Origin: Peptidiphaga gingivicola
GTDB lineage: Bacteria > Actinomycetota > Actinomycetes > Actinomycetales > Actinomycetaceae
Assembly: GCF_001652275.1 (NCBI RefSeq)
Contig: NZ_LVZK01000001.1
Coordinates: 1,488,001 to 1,552,000 of the forward strand
Direction: 5' to 3'
Length of the DNA: 64,000 nucleotides
Position 1 is the first letter of the stretch. Every line of letters begins with the position of its first letter. Positions 44,691-53,461 of the stretch are shown piece by piece. The position numbers were made by a program, and so were the translations under genes. Under the pieces are notes generated by a model, which saw only the letters and a program-made list of their open reading frames with translations, ran no database searches and had not been told where the DNA came from.

Positions 44691-45518
44691 ATGGACTTTC
44701 GCCCCATAGGCATCTTCGACTCCGGCGTTGGCGGGCTCACCGTTGCGCGCGCGATCATCGACCAATTTCCAGAGGAGTCGATCACCTACATCGGCGACAC
44801 CGCCCACACCCCGTACGGGCCGAAGCCGATCGCCCAGGTGCGCGAGTTGGCCTTGGACATCATGGACAGCCTCGTCGACTCCGGCGTCAAGATGCTCGTC
44901 ATCGCCTGCAACTCGGCGTCGGCCGCGGTGCTGCACGACGCGCGCGAGCGCTATCAGGCCGCACGCTCGATCCCCGTCGTCGAAGTCATCCAGCCCGCGG
45001 TCAGGCGCGCGGTGTCAGCCACGCGGAACCGGCGCATCGGCGTCATCGGAACGGAGGCGACAATCGGGTCGGGCGCCTACGAGGACGCCTTCGCGGCGGC
45101 GCCGCACCTGACGCTGACGACGGCGGCCTGCCCCGAGTTCGTCGAACTGGTCGAGGCGGGAATCACCGCGGGCCCGCAGGTCGAGGAGGTCGCCGAGCGC
45201 TACCTCGCGCCCGTGCGCGACGCCGGAGTGGACACACTCGTGCTCGGATGCACGCACTATCCGCTGCTCGCGGGGGCCATCGGATACACGATGGGCGAGT
45301 CCGTCACGCTCGTTTCGTCCGCGGACGAAACCGCCCGCGACGTCTACGCCAAGCTCGCCTCCCGGGACCTGTTCGCCCCGCCCGGAAACGAGCCTGACCG
45401 CCGCTTTTATGCGACGGGGGACCCCGCCCGATTCGGCGAGCTCGCGGGAAGGTTTCTCGGCCCGGAGGTCGGCGCGGCGCGTTCGATCTCCCAGATCAGC
45501 TCGGGGGTGAGCGCATGA
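44691..45518 (+). CDS. murI: Glutamate racemase
   Basis: 275-residue cofactor-free racemase making D-glutamate for peptidoglycan. The two catalytic cysteines are in IACNSASA (C73) and LGCTHYPLL (C187), and the N-terminal [12 protein letters not shown] is diagnostic. A TTG at 44685 is possible, but the ATG at 44691 fits both the family start and the -10 at 44678-44683. It overlaps the next gene by 4 bp (ATGA). Confidence 0.96.
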   Translation: MDFRPIGIFDSGVGGLTVARAIIDQFPEESITYIGDTAHTPYGPKPIAQVRELALDIMDSLVDSGVKMLVIACNSASAAVLHDARERYQAARSIPVVEVIQPAVRRAVSATRNRRIGVIGTEATIGSGAYEDAFAAAPHLTLTTAACPEFVELVEAGITAGPQVEEVAERYLAPVRDAGVDTLVLGCTHYPLLAGAIGYTMGESVTLVSSADETARDVYAKLASRDLFAPPGNEPDRRFYATGDPARFGELAGRFLGPEVGAARSISQISSGVSA

Positions 45519-46309
45519 GACTGACCGTCATCGGCTGCTCGGGCTCGATGTCCGGCAGGTTTTCGGCGGCGTCGGCCTATCTTCTCCAAGCCGACGGGGA
45601 GGACGAAGACGGCAGGCTGCGCACATACTCGGCCGTCCTCGACTTCGGCCCCGGAGCCATGGGCCAGCTTCTCAACTACCTTGACCCGGCCGACCTCGAC
45701 GCGATGGTGCTCAGCCATCTGCACACCGACCATTGCGCCGACATCATCGGCATGCAGGTGTATCGGCGCTGGCTTCCCGGCGGGCCGCTTGCGCGGATCC
45801 CCGTCTACAGCCCGGGCGACGGGCAGTACCGCACCCGCCAGCTCGGCGGGGACCCGGACGAGGAGACCTACGAGGGCGAGTTCGAGTTCAAGCAGATCGG
45901 GCCGGGCGACGTCGTCGAGATAGGCCCGATGAAGCTGGAGGCTTTCGCCGCCGATCACACGGTGCCCTGCGTGGGGTTGAGGGTGAGCGGGCCGAGCGAC
46001 CTCGGCCCGGGCAATGCCACCCTCGGCTACACCGGCGACACCGACCTGTGCGACACGGAGGTGGAGATGGCTCGGGGCGTCGACCTCCTTCTCTCGGAGT
46101 GCGCGTTCGAAGACGGGCGCGACTCGGTGCGCGGCGTCCACATGACGGGTTCGCGCGCCGGGGAGCTCGCCCAGCGGGCGGGCGCGGCGAGGCTGCTTTT
46201 GACGCATCTTCAGCCGTGGACCGACCCCGAGGCGGTTCGGCGGAGCGCCGAGCGCGTCTACGAGGGCCCCGTGCGGGCCGTGCTTCCGGGTGAGGAGCAC
46301 CGCGTCTGA
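45515..46309 (+). CDS. MBL-fold metallo-hydrolase
   Basis: 264-residue metallo-beta-lactamase-fold protein. The zinc site is [11 protein letters not shown], with later ligands in [10 protein letters not shown] and [10 protein letters not shown] and [12 protein letters not shown] near the end. This layout resembles tRNase Z/phosphodiesterase-type MBL proteins (cyclic nucleotide phosphodiesterase group) found next to murI and rph in actinobacteria. Substrate is not known. It overlaps murI by 4 bp. Confidence 0.88.
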   Translation: MRLTVIGCSGSMSGRFSAASAYLLQADGEDEDGRLRTYSAVLDFGPGAMGQLLNYLDPADLDAMVLSHLHTDHCADIIGMQVYRRWLPGGPLARIPVYSPGDGQYRTRQLGGDPDEETYEGEFEFKQIGPGDVVEIGPMKLEAFAADHTVPCVGLRVSGPSDLGPGNATLGYTGDTDLCDTEVEMARGVDLLLSECAFEDGRDSVRGVHMTGSRAGELAQRAGAARLLLTHLQPWTDPEAVRRSAERVYEGPVRAVLPGEEHRV

Positions 46310-46315
46310 AAGCGG

Positions 46316-46321
46316 TAGGAT
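46316..46321 (+). promoter_or_regulatory. Leaderless-type -10 element for rph
   Basis: TAGGAT ends 7 nt before the ATG at 46329; no ribosome site is present. Confidence 0.65.
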
Positions 46322-46328
46322 CGCACGC

Positions 46329-47102
46329 ATGAGTCAACGAGCAGACGGCCGAGCCGCCCACGACATGCGTCCCGTGTCCATCTCCCGAGGCTGGCTCGAC
46401 GCAGGCGAGGGCAGCGTTCTCGTCTCCTTCGGCAAAACAACGGTTTTGTGCGTCGCCTCTTTTACGGAAGGCGTTCCGCGCTGGCGCAAGGACACCGGCC
46501 TGGGCTGGGTGACCGCCGAGTACTCGATGCTTCCCCGCGCCACGGACGAACGCTCGGCCCGGGAGTCGGTCAAAGGAAAGATCGGCGGAAGGACGCACGA
46601 AATTTCGCGGCTGATCGGCCGCGCTCTGCGCGCCTGCGTCGACATGCGGGCCCTCGGCGAGAATACAATCCAGCTCGATTGCGACGTCCTTCGGGCCGAC
46701 GGCGGCACCCGCACGGCGTCGATCACCGGCGCCTTTGCAGCGTTGGCCGACGCCGTCGATTGGGCTGTGGGGAAAGGGATCGTCAAGCCGCGCAGGCCTG
46801 TTTTCAGCGACACGGTGAGCGCAGTGTCGGTCGGCGTCGTCGACGGGCGCCCGGTGCTCGACCTGCCCTACGAGGAGGACTCGCGCGCCGACACCGACAT
46901 GAATGTGGTCGCGACAGGCGCCGGCCAGTTCATCGAGATCCAGGGAACCGCCGAGCGCGCGCCCTTCTCAAGGGGCGAGCTGGGGGAGCTTTTGGACCTC
47001 GCCGCGATCGGGACGGCTCATTTGGCCGCCGTCCAGAAAGAGGCGCTGACGGGCGAGAACCCCATCGATCCTCGGATCGTCGCCGGATGGGAGGATCGAT
47101 GA
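46329..47102 (+). CDS. rph: Ribonuclease PH
   Basis: 257-residue phosphorolytic 3'-5' exoribonuclease that trims tRNA 3' ends. Signatures: [82 protein letters not shown]. The ATG at 46329 follows TAGGAT. The stop codon overlaps the rdgB ATG by 4 bp. Confidence 0.97.
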   Translation: MSQRADGRAAHDMRPVSISRGWLDAGEGSVLVSFGKTTVLCVASFTEGVPRWRKDTGLGWVTAEYSMLPRATDERSARESVKGKIGGRTHEISRLIGRALRACVDMRALGENTIQLDCDVLRADGGTRTASITGAFAALADAVDWAVGKGIVKPRRPVFSDTVSAVSVGVVDGRPVLDLPYEEDSRADTDMNVVATGAGQFIEIQGTAERAPFSRGELGELLDLAAIGTAHLAAVQKEALTGENPIDPRIVAGWEDR

Positions 47103-47680
47103 AGCTTGTGTTGGCCACCCGCAATCCGCACAAAGTCGCGGAGCTGCGCGCGATTCTTCTGCCGCTCCTGCCCGGAGCGCAGATCCTGGGCGCCGAGGCG
47201 TTCGACGTCCCCGAGCCGGTCGAGGACGAGGTGACCTTCGCGGGCAACGCCCTCATCAAGGCCAGGCAGCTGGCGGAGGCGACCGGCCTGCTCGCCCTCG
47301 CCGACGACTCGGGCATCTGCGTGGACGCGATGGGCGGGGCGCCGGGGGTGTTTTCCGCGCGGTGGTGCGGAAGGCACGGCGACGACGCCGCGAACCTGGA
47401 GCTCTTGCTGGCGCAGATGGCCGACGTTCCGGAGAGGCGCCGCGGGGCGTCTTTTGTGTGCGCCGCGGCGATGGCCGCCCCCGACGGACGCGAGGAGGTC
47501 GCCGAGGGGGTCATGCGCGGAAGCCTCCTCTTCGCCCCGCGCGGCGAGAACGGATTCGGATACGACCCGATATTCAGGCCCGAGGGCCTCTCGGTTTCCA
47601 GCGCCGAGCTGACGCCCGAGCGCAAGGAAGCGATATCGCACCGCGGAAAGGCGTTTCGGGCGCTGGCAGCGAGGATTTAG
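47099..47680 (+). CDS. rdgB: dITP/XTP pyrophosphatase (RdgB/HAM1 family)
   Basis: 193-residue house-cleaning enzyme hydrolysing dITP, ITP and XTP. Signatures: [82 protein letters not shown]. It is coupled to rph (ATGA overlap). The 3' end overlaps the convergent NUDIX gene by 4 bp. Confidence 0.96.
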   Translation: MKLVLATRNPHKVAELRAILLPLLPGAQILGAEAFDVPEPVEDEVTFAGNALIKARQLAEATGLLALADDSGICVDAMGGAPGVFSARWCGRHGDDAANLELLLAQMADVPERRRGASFVCAAAMAAPDGREEVAEGVMRGSLLFAPRGENGFGYDPIFRPEGLSVSSAELTPERKEAISHRGKAFRALAARI

Positions 47681-48207
47681 GCGTCGCAGCCGAGCACGGC
47701 GAGGGCGCGGCGAAGCAGGGATGCGTGCGCGGGAATGAGCTCGGCTTGGAGCTCGCGCGTACGGGCTTCCCCGGGCGTGAACCACGAGAATTCGAGCGAA
47801 TCGTCGCCCGGGTTGCAGTCGCCCTGCATGGCGACGATGTAGGCGAGGGAGACGGCGTGCTGGCGCGGGTCGTGCCAGCCTTCCCCCATGGGGAAGTACT
47901 CGCCGACGGTGAAAGGCGTGAGCATCGCCGGGATTCGGGGGAGCGCCATGGGGCCGAGGTCTTTGTCGATGTGCCGCGCGAGCGCCTCGCGAATCGTCTC
48001 GTAGAGCAGGATGCGCCCGGACGGGAAAGCTCGGTTGATTCCTTCGTCGTCGGCGCACAAAAGCATTCCCACCGCTTCCAGGGCGCCCGCCTCGTCAAGG
48101 CGAACCGGGACGATGTCGACGTAGACCATGGGAACCTTTTCGCGGACGAAGCGCAGGTCCTCGGGCGGCAACCAGGGGCCGATGGCATCCGAATCGATTT
48201 CGCTCAT
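47677..48207 (-). CDS. NUDIX-like DUF4916 protein
   Basis: 176-residue actinobacterial NUDIX relative (DUF4916). It begins MSEIDSDAIGPWLPPEDL and contains VPMVYVDIVPVRLDE, FPSGRILLYETIREALARHI in the NUDIX-box position and SLAYIVAMQGDCNPGDDSLEFSWFTP. The classical GX5EX7REUXEEXGU box is degenerate, so hydrolase activity is uncertain. The start at 48207 is preceded by CACACT, a weak leaderless-type -10. Confidence 0.82.
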   Translation of the reverse strand: MSEIDSDAIGPWLPPEDLRFVREKVPMVYVDIVPVRLDEAGALEAVGMLLCADDEGINRAFPSGRILLYETIREALARHIDKDLGPMALPRIPAMLTPFTVGEYFPMGEGWHDPRQHAVSLAYIVAMQGDCNPGDDSLEFSWFTPGEARTRELQAELIPAHASLLRRALAVLGCDA

Positions 48208-48323
48208 GCGTTTAGTGTGCCAGGGAGATTCTGGCCGCCGCTTCCTGAACGGAGGTTTTCTCGCCGGGTGAACGGGGCGGGGCATGGGCGGTCGAAACGA
48301 GGCGGCAGTGGCAAGATAGTCGC

Positions 48324-48797
48324 ATGGTCAAACTCGACGTCGGCGACATTGCGCCCGATTTCACCCTCCCGAGCACCGACGGCGACATCCGGCTGTCCGA
48401 GGCGCTGGGCAAGGCGGAAAAGGGCGTGATCGTCTACTTCTACCCCAAGGCGATGACGCCCGGATGCACAACCGAGGCGTGCGACTTCCGCGACAGCCTG
48501 AACTCCCTGAAAGGCGCAGGATACTCGGTCGTCGGAGTTTCGCCGGATTCGCTGGGCTCCCTGGAGAAGTTCGCCCGGCGCGACGCCCTGAACTTCCCGC
48601 TGGCCAGCGATCCCGAGCGCGACGTCATGGAGGCGTACGGCGCCTTCGGCGAGAAGAAGAACTACGGGAAGATCGTGCGAGGGGTCATCCGATCGACGTT
48701 CGTCGTGGGCAAGGACGGCAAAATTCTCCTCGCCAATTGCAACGTCAAGGCCAAGGGGCATGTGGCGCGGCTGCGCAAGGAACTGGGGATCGACTAG
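48324..48797 (+). CDS. bcp: Thioredoxin-dependent peroxiredoxin (BCP/PrxQ)
   Basis: 157-residue thiol peroxidase. The peroxidatic Cys is C48 in YPKAMTPGCTTEACDFRD, and C53 is the partner Cys of the alpha-2 helix type (CX4C). The normal Thr/Arg environment is present. CAAGAT (48312-48317) ends 6 nt before the ATG, a near-consensus leaderless pattern. Confidence 0.95.
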   Translation: MVKLDVGDIAPDFTLPSTDGDIRLSEALGKAEKGVIVYFYPKAMTPGCTTEACDFRDSLNSLKGAGYSVVGVSPDSLGSLEKFARRDALNFPLASDPERDVMEAYGAFGEKKNYGKIVRGVIRSTFVVGKDGKILLANCNVKAKGHVARLRKELGID

Positions 48798-48996
48798 CCG
48801 TTTTCCCGCGGATGGTCGGCGACGGCGCAACGGATGGGCGGCTTGCGCCGCGGCGCCCGAAGAGGGCGGCTGTTTGCGACGCGTTTGCCGCTCAGTCGCG
48901 CCGCCGTCGGAAAAGGCGCTGGCGATGTGCCGGGCGGCGTGCGCCGAGGACGGCGATGGCCGGCGGTTCCGCAAGCCGTTAGAATGTGATGGCAGC

Positions 48997-49078
48997 GCGC
49001 GAGTGGCGGAATTGGTAGACGCGCCAGATTTAGGTTCTGGTGCCTTAGGGCGTGTGGGTTCGAGTCCCACCTTGCGCA
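48997..49078 (+). tRNA. tRNA-Leu (anticodon TAG)
   Basis: The acceptor GCGCGAG pairs with CTTGCGC (49071-49077) with one G-U. The D-arm region is TGGCGGAATTGGTAGACGCG, the anticodon stem-loop is CCAGA-TTTAGGT-TCTGG (anticodon TAG, reads CUA), a long variable arm (TGCCTTAGGGCG) follows, and the T-arm is GTGGGTTCGAGTCCCAC. The discriminator is A and CCA is not encoded. TAGAAT (48980-48985) is a suitable -10. Confidence 0.95.
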
Positions 49079-49114
49079 CGATGCGGCATCGAGGGCGTGT
49101 TCGAGGAGGTTGCG

Positions 49115-49474
49115 GTGCCAAGCAACAAGATGATCGGAGAGTTCTCGCAAAAGCCGAAGACCGACGCGTACTTTCAGGCGATCGATGCGTACGTGATGGG
49201 CCTGGGCAGCGTAAAAAAAGAGCTTCGTTCTCAGCTCAGCTACTCGGTCAATCGAAAATTCCTCTGGATGTGGGCATATGAGAAAACCGGCGACGGAACG
49301 CTCTATCTCAATGTCGCTTTGGATCACAGGGAGGACTTTCCCGGCATTCACAGGGTCTCCCAAGTCGGCGCCCGCCGGTGGAACCATCACGTTGTAGTGA
49401 AGTCCCTCGAGACGGCGAATAGCTCGTGGCTCCAGGAACTGATAAGGAAGGGGTTTGAATTTTCCTGCCGATGA
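49115..49474 (+). CDS. DUF5655-like small protein
   Basis: 119-residue protein containing KKELRSQLSYSVNRKFLWMWAYEK, LYLNVALDHREDFPGIHRVSQ, ARRWNHHVVVKSLE and SSWLQELIRKGFEFS. This is the alpha/beta pattern of DUF5655/DUF1801-like proteins that often occur in accessory regions. The GTG at 49115 is preceded by GAGGAGG at good spacing; an ATG at 49130 is the alternative. It lies 37 nt after the tRNA-Leu 3' end, a position where inserted genes are common. Function is unknown. Confidence 0.7.
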   Translation: MPSNKMIGEFSQKPKTDAYFQAIDAYVMGLGSVKKELRSQLSYSVNRKFLWMWAYEKTGDGTLYLNVALDHREDFPGIHRVSQVGARRWNHHVVVKSLETANSSWLQELIRKGFEFSCR

Positions 49475-49613
49475 CAGGAAACTTGGCGTCCGCCGTCATC
49501 GCCTCGTGTCGTCTCGTCATCGCCTCGGCATGGGAAACTGCCGTTGCCCCAGCCTGGCCGGACGCCTGGCCGCCTCGGGAGCATCGCTCCTCGATGAGTT
49601 GGCCGCCGAGAAT

Positions 49614-50471
49614 TCAGCCTCCGAACACGGCTTCGCGGACGCGATCGACCGGCATGGCGACGTCGAGCCAGATTTCCTCGGCGATGGCGGCCTGCCACAA
49701 GAGCATTCCGAGCCCGTCGATCGCGGTGGCTCCGGCATGGGCGGCGAGGGCGAGCAGCTTCGTCTCGCGCGGGTGGTAGACGGTGTCCACCACGGCCTGG
49801 CCGGGGCGGAGCCATTCTTCCTTGACGTTTGATTGGCTTTCGAGGGGCGCCATGCCCACCCGGGTGGCGTCCACGACGATGTCCGCTTCCCGCACGGCCC
49901 GCTCGAGGGCGGCCTCGTCGGCGACGTCGGTGAGCGTCAGACTCACGCCCGTGCGCTCGGAGAGCGCGGCGATCTTCTGCGACGTCGGCCCGAAGGACGC
50001 GTTGGCGCGTTTGAAGACGGAGACCCTCCCCGCGCCGTCGAGCGCGGCCTGAGTGTAAACCGCCGAGCCCGCGCCGCCCGCGCCGATGACCGCGACGTCC
50101 GCGCCCGCCACGGCGAAGTCTCGCTCGGCGACCGACCGCAGCAGGCCCGCTCCGTCGGTGTTGTGGCCGATGAGCCGATCGCCCTCGCGCTTGACCGTGT
50201 TGACCGCGCCCATGAGCCGGGCCGCGGGGGAGAGCTCGTCGAGATGCTCGATCACGGCGGCCTTGCACGGCATCGTCACGTTGAAGCCCGCGAAGCCCAT
50301 GGCGCGCGCGCCCGCGACGGCGGCGCCTATGGCCGAGGGGACGACGTCGTGGCACAGGTAGACGCAGTCGAGCCCGAGCTCGGCGAAGGACGCATTGTGC
50401 ATGGCCGGGGAGAGCGAATGCTCCACGGGCGAGCCGAAAAGGGCAAAAGCCTTCGTGCGGCCGGATATCAT
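49614..50471 (-). CDS. aroE: Shikimate dehydrogenase
   Basis: 285-residue NADP-dependent enzyme of aromatic amino-acid synthesis. Signatures: FALFGSPVEHSLSPAMHNASF, GFNVTMPCKAAVIEHLD, LIGHNTDGAGLLRSV, VIGAGGAGSAVYTQAALDG and GLGMLLWQAAIAEEIW. Catalytic Lys and Asp are in TMPCK and HNTDG. The start at 50471 has GAAGGAGA upstream; the open frame back to 50552 is discarded. Confidence 0.95.
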   Translation of the reverse strand: MISGRTKAFALFGSPVEHSLSPAMHNASFAELGLDCVYLCHDVVPSAIGAAVAGARAMGFAGFNVTMPCKAAVIEHLDELSPAARLMGAVNTVKREGDRLIGHNTDGAGLLRSVAERDFAVAGADVAVIGAGGAGSAVYTQAALDGAGRVSVFKRANASFGPTSQKIAALSERTGVSLTLTDVADEAALERAVREADIVVDATRVGMAPLESQSNVKEEWLRPGQAVVDTVYHPRETKLLALAAHAGATAIDGLGMLLWQAAIAEEIWLDVAMPVDRVREAVFGG

Positions 50472-50576
50472 CGGGTCTCCTTCGACGGGGTTTCGCGAAG
50501 CGACCGTGCACGCGGGAACGCGTGGAGCGATGCGCTTGCGGGGACGCCTCAAGGATACCTGCGCGCCGATCGGCCG

Positions 50577-52379
50577 CTATTTGGGAGGGTCCGCGTAGAG
50601 GCCTTCGACGACGTCGGCGTGGCGCTCGAGGACGTCGGCGCGCTTGACCTTCATCGACGGGGTGAGCAGGCCGTTCTCCTCCGTGAAGTCGCCGTTGACC
50701 ACCGTGAATTTGCGGATTGACTCGGCGCGCGAGACCTGCTCGTTCGTCCGGTCCACTGCCCGCTGGAGCGCTTCGAGGACGGCCGGATGGCGCGCCGCGG
50801 AGGCGGCGTCCATGTGCGGCAGGCCGTGCCCGCGCAGCCAGCCGGGAAGCATGTCGGCGTCGAGGGTGATGAGCGCGGCGACGAAGGGGCGTTTGTCGCC
50901 GACGGCCACGACCTGCGAGATGAGCGGGTGCCCGCGCAGCTTGTCCTCGAGGACGGCCGGGGCGACGTTCTTGCCTCCCGCGGTGACGATGAGTTCCTTC
51001 TTCCTTCCGGTGACGGAGAGGAACCCGTTCTTGTCGATCGCGCCGACGTCGCCCGTGCGGAACCAGCCTTTCTCGAACGCCTCGGATGTGGCTGAGGGGT
51101 TGTTGTGATATCCGCGGAAAATGTGCGGGCCCTTGAGGAGGATTTCGCCGTCGTCGGCGATTTTCACCGCGGTTCCCGGAAGGGGCTGACCCACCGTGCC
51201 CATCTTGAAGGCGCCGGGGCGGTTGGCGGTGGACGGGCCGGAGGTCTCGGTCAGGCCGAAGGCCTCAATGACCGAGAGGCCGATGCCGCGATAGAAGTGG
51301 CCGAGCCATTTTCCCAAAGGGGCGCCCGCCGATATCGCGTACCGGCAGTTCGAGCCCAGGGCGGCGGTGATCTTCTTCCACACGAGTGTGCGCGCGAGAG
51401 CCCGCTGGAGGAGGAACAGCGGCCCGTGGAACCTCTTGCGCGAGTTGCGCACGGCCACGTGCGCCGCCCAGCGGAAGATTTTGAGCCGCAGCCCGCGCAC
51501 CTTCGCCTCGGCCGCGTTGTAGACCTTCTCCAGGACCCGCGGCACGCACAGGAGAGCCGAGGGCTCAAAGGATTGGATGTCGGTCAACAGGTGCTTGACG
51601 TTGGGCACGTGCGCGACCCGCCCGCGCCCGGCGACGGCGAAGTAGAAGACGACCCTTGCCATGACGTGGGCGAGGGGGAGGAAGAGGAGGATTCTGCTGT
51701 CGCAGCGGTCGATGATCGGCCCTTCGGCGGCGAGGGTGGACATCGTGATCGCCGCGATGTTGCCGTGGGTCAGCTCGACGCCCTTCGGGTTTCCCGTGGT
51801 GCCGGAGGTGTAGATGATCGTCGCCGTGTCCTCGCCGGTCAGCGCATTTTTCCTCTCCAGCACGCGGGCCTCCTCGATCTTCGAGCCGGCCGCGTACAGC
51901 TGTTGCAAACCGTCGCTGTCGTAGACGAGCGTCGGCATGAGGCCGGGCGTCTTCACAGAGTCGACTGCGGCGGCGTGTGCGGCCGAGTCGGTCAGGACGA
52001 GGCGGACGTCGGCGTCGGAGACGATCCAGCGAATCTGTTCGGCGGAGCTCGACTCGTAGATCGGAACCACTGTGAGGCCCGCGTACAGGGCCGCCATGTC
52101 CAGCAGGCTCCACTCGTAGGAGGTCGCGCCGAAAATCGAGACCGCCTCGCCCGGTTTCAGGCCGAGCCCGATGAGCCCGCGGGCCGCCTGAATGACGTCC
52201 GACTCGAACTCGGCCGCGGTGATCTTCACCCAGGAGGCGCCGATCTCCGTGCGGCGTTCGATGCAGACGCCGTTGGGGGTTTTCGCTGCGCGTCGGGCGA
52301 GGAGCCACGGCACGGTCATATGGGATTTGATCGCTGCAACTGGCTTGTCGGACCACGATCCGTCACGATGTTTCTTCAC
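50577..52379 (-). CDS. fadD: Long-chain fatty acid-CoA ligase (FadD-like AMP-forming)
   Basis: 600-residue ANL-superfamily enzyme activating fatty acids. Motifs: P-loop TIIYTSGTTGNPKGVELTH, LPLAHVMARVV, the A5-type YAISAGAPLG and EAFGLTETSG, GWFRTGDVGAID, and the A10 Lys in TPSMKVKRADVLERH. The size and the insert between the lid and P-loop match the FadD15/long-chain type. GTG start with AGGAG upstream. Chain-length preference cannot be read from the sequence. Confidence 0.92.
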   Translation of the reverse strand: MKKHRDGSWSDKPVAAIKSHMTVPWLLARRAAKTPNGVCIERRTEIGASWVKITAAEFESDVIQAARGLIGLGLKPGEAVSIFGATSYEWSLLDMAALYAGLTVVPIYESSSAEQIRWIVSDADVRLVLTDSAAHAAAVDSVKTPGLMPTLVYDSDGLQQLYAAGSKIEEARVLERKNALTGEDTATIIYTSGTTGNPKGVELTHGNIAAITMSTLAAEGPIIDRCDSRILLFLPLAHVMARVVFYFAVAGRGRVAHVPNVKHLLTDIQSFEPSALLCVPRVLEKVYNAAEAKVRGLRLKIFRWAAHVAVRNSRKRFHGPLFLLQRALARTLVWKKITAALGSNCRYAISAGAPLGKWLGHFYRGIGLSVIEAFGLTETSGPSTANRPGAFKMGTVGQPLPGTAVKIADDGEILLKGPHIFRGYHNNPSATSEAFEKGWFRTGDVGAIDKNGFLSVTGRKKELIVTAGGKNVAPAVLEDKLRGHPLISQVVAVGDKRPFVAALITLDADMLPGWLRGHGLPHMDAASAARHPAVLEALQRAVDRTNEQVSRAESIRKFTVVNGDFTEENGLLTPSMKVKRADVLERHADVVEGLYADPPK

Positions 52380-52495
52380 GGGCGCTCCTGACGTTGGGGT
52401 GCGGCATTGGGAGAATACACGGCCAGGCTAGCCGTTTTGAAACTGCGTTACACATCGGCGTCGGCTCCGCCGCATGCGCGAGACGTATCTCACGC

Positions 52496-52501
52496 TAAAA
52501 T
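52496..52501 (+). promoter_or_regulatory. Leaderless-type -10 element for the FAH-family gene
   Basis: TAAAAT ends 6 nt before the ATG at 52508; no ribosome site is present. Confidence 0.65.
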
Positions 52502-52507
52502 CCCCGT

Positions 52508-53263
52508 ATGAAGATTGCACGAATCGGGCTCGACCAGGGCCCGCGATACGCCGTCGTCGACGAAGAGGGCGACGAGCTCATCCTCCTCGCCGACGATCCG
52601 CTGTTCGGCGAGGGCAAGCCCACCGGCCAGCGGCTCAGGTCAGAAGACGTCCGGCTGGTCTCTCCGATGATCCCGCGCTCGAAGGTAGTCGGCTTCGGCG
52701 GCTCCTATCCCGACGGCGAGCCCCCCGCCTCGACGGACGACCTCCTCGTCTTCCTCAAACCCAACACCTCCGTCGTCGGGCCGGACGACCCGATCGTGCT
52801 TCCGCCCCACCTTCCTGAGGTCGTGCACGAGGTCGAACTCGCCGTGGTCATCGGGCGCGTTGCCAAAGACGTTCCTCCCGAGCGGGCCCACGAGGCGATC
52901 CTCGGGTACACCGTCGCCGACGACGTCACCGGAGTCCACGCGAACCTCGCCGTCGCCAAGGGGACGGACACGTTCTGCCCCGTCGGCCCGTACATCGAGA
53001 CCGAGCTCGACCCGTCCGATCTGGCGCTGGCCTCGCGGATCGACGGCGAGCTCTCGCGCGAAGGCCGCACGTCGCAGCTCGCCTTCTCGGTTCCCGAACT
53101 CGTCTCGCACGCTTCGAAGATGTTCACCCTGCTGCCCGGGGACATCGTACTGACCGGTTCGCCGGGCGTGCGCGGCGTCGACCCGCAGATCGCGTCGGGG
53201 CAGACCGTCGAGGTCGAATGCGAGGGAATCGGAAGGCTCCGCAATCCCGTCATCCGGCGATGA
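52508..53263 (+). CDS. Fumarylacetoacetate hydrolase family enzyme
   Basis: 251-residue FAH-fold protein (hydratase/isomerase/acylpyruvase group). Metal ligands: Glu residues in HEVELAVVIGR and Asp in VADDVTGVHANL. Other family segments are FLKPNTSVVGPDDPIVLP and LLPGDIVLTGSPGVRGV. The typical N-terminal cap is present (MKIARIGLDQGPRYAVVDEEG). Actinobacterial relatives are usually annotated only as 2-hydroxyhepta-2,4-diene-1,7-dioate isomerase-like or acylpyruvase; substrate is undetermined. Confidence 0.9.
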   Translation: MKIARIGLDQGPRYAVVDEEGDELILLADDPLFGEGKPTGQRLRSEDVRLVSPMIPRSKVVGFGGSYPDGEPPASTDDLLVFLKPNTSVVGPDDPIVLPPHLPEVVHEVELAVVIGRVAKDVPPERAHEAILGYTVADDVTGVHANLAVAKGTDTFCPVGPYIETELDPSDLALASRIDGELSREGRTSQLAFSVPELVSHASKMFTLLPGDIVLTGSPGVRGVDPQIASGQTVEVECEGIGRLRNPVIRR

Positions 53264-53390
53264 GGCCGCATGTTTGGCGCTGAGGCTGCGTCGAGGCTGC
53301 GTCCGTCGCCGAGGCCGTGGGCGCCGAGGTCGCCCCGGCGCTGCGGGCGAGGCTGAAGACGGGCGAGGGCACGAGTGAAAAAGACGTATG

Positions 53391-53428
53391 AGGCGTGTGG
53401 CGCGGCAAACGAGCCGCGCCACACGCCT
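53391..53428. terminator. Strong bidirectional terminator
   Basis: A perfect 16-bp stem (53391-53406 with 53413-53428; arms AGGCGTGTGG.. and ..CCACACGCCT) has a 6-nt loop, between the convergent FAH gene and ABC permease gene. On the minus strand a TTTTT follows a few bases after the stem. Confidence 0.85.
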
Positions 53429-53461
53429 TCCTGTCGATTATGCAGCCGCCGAGGGCAGGCG

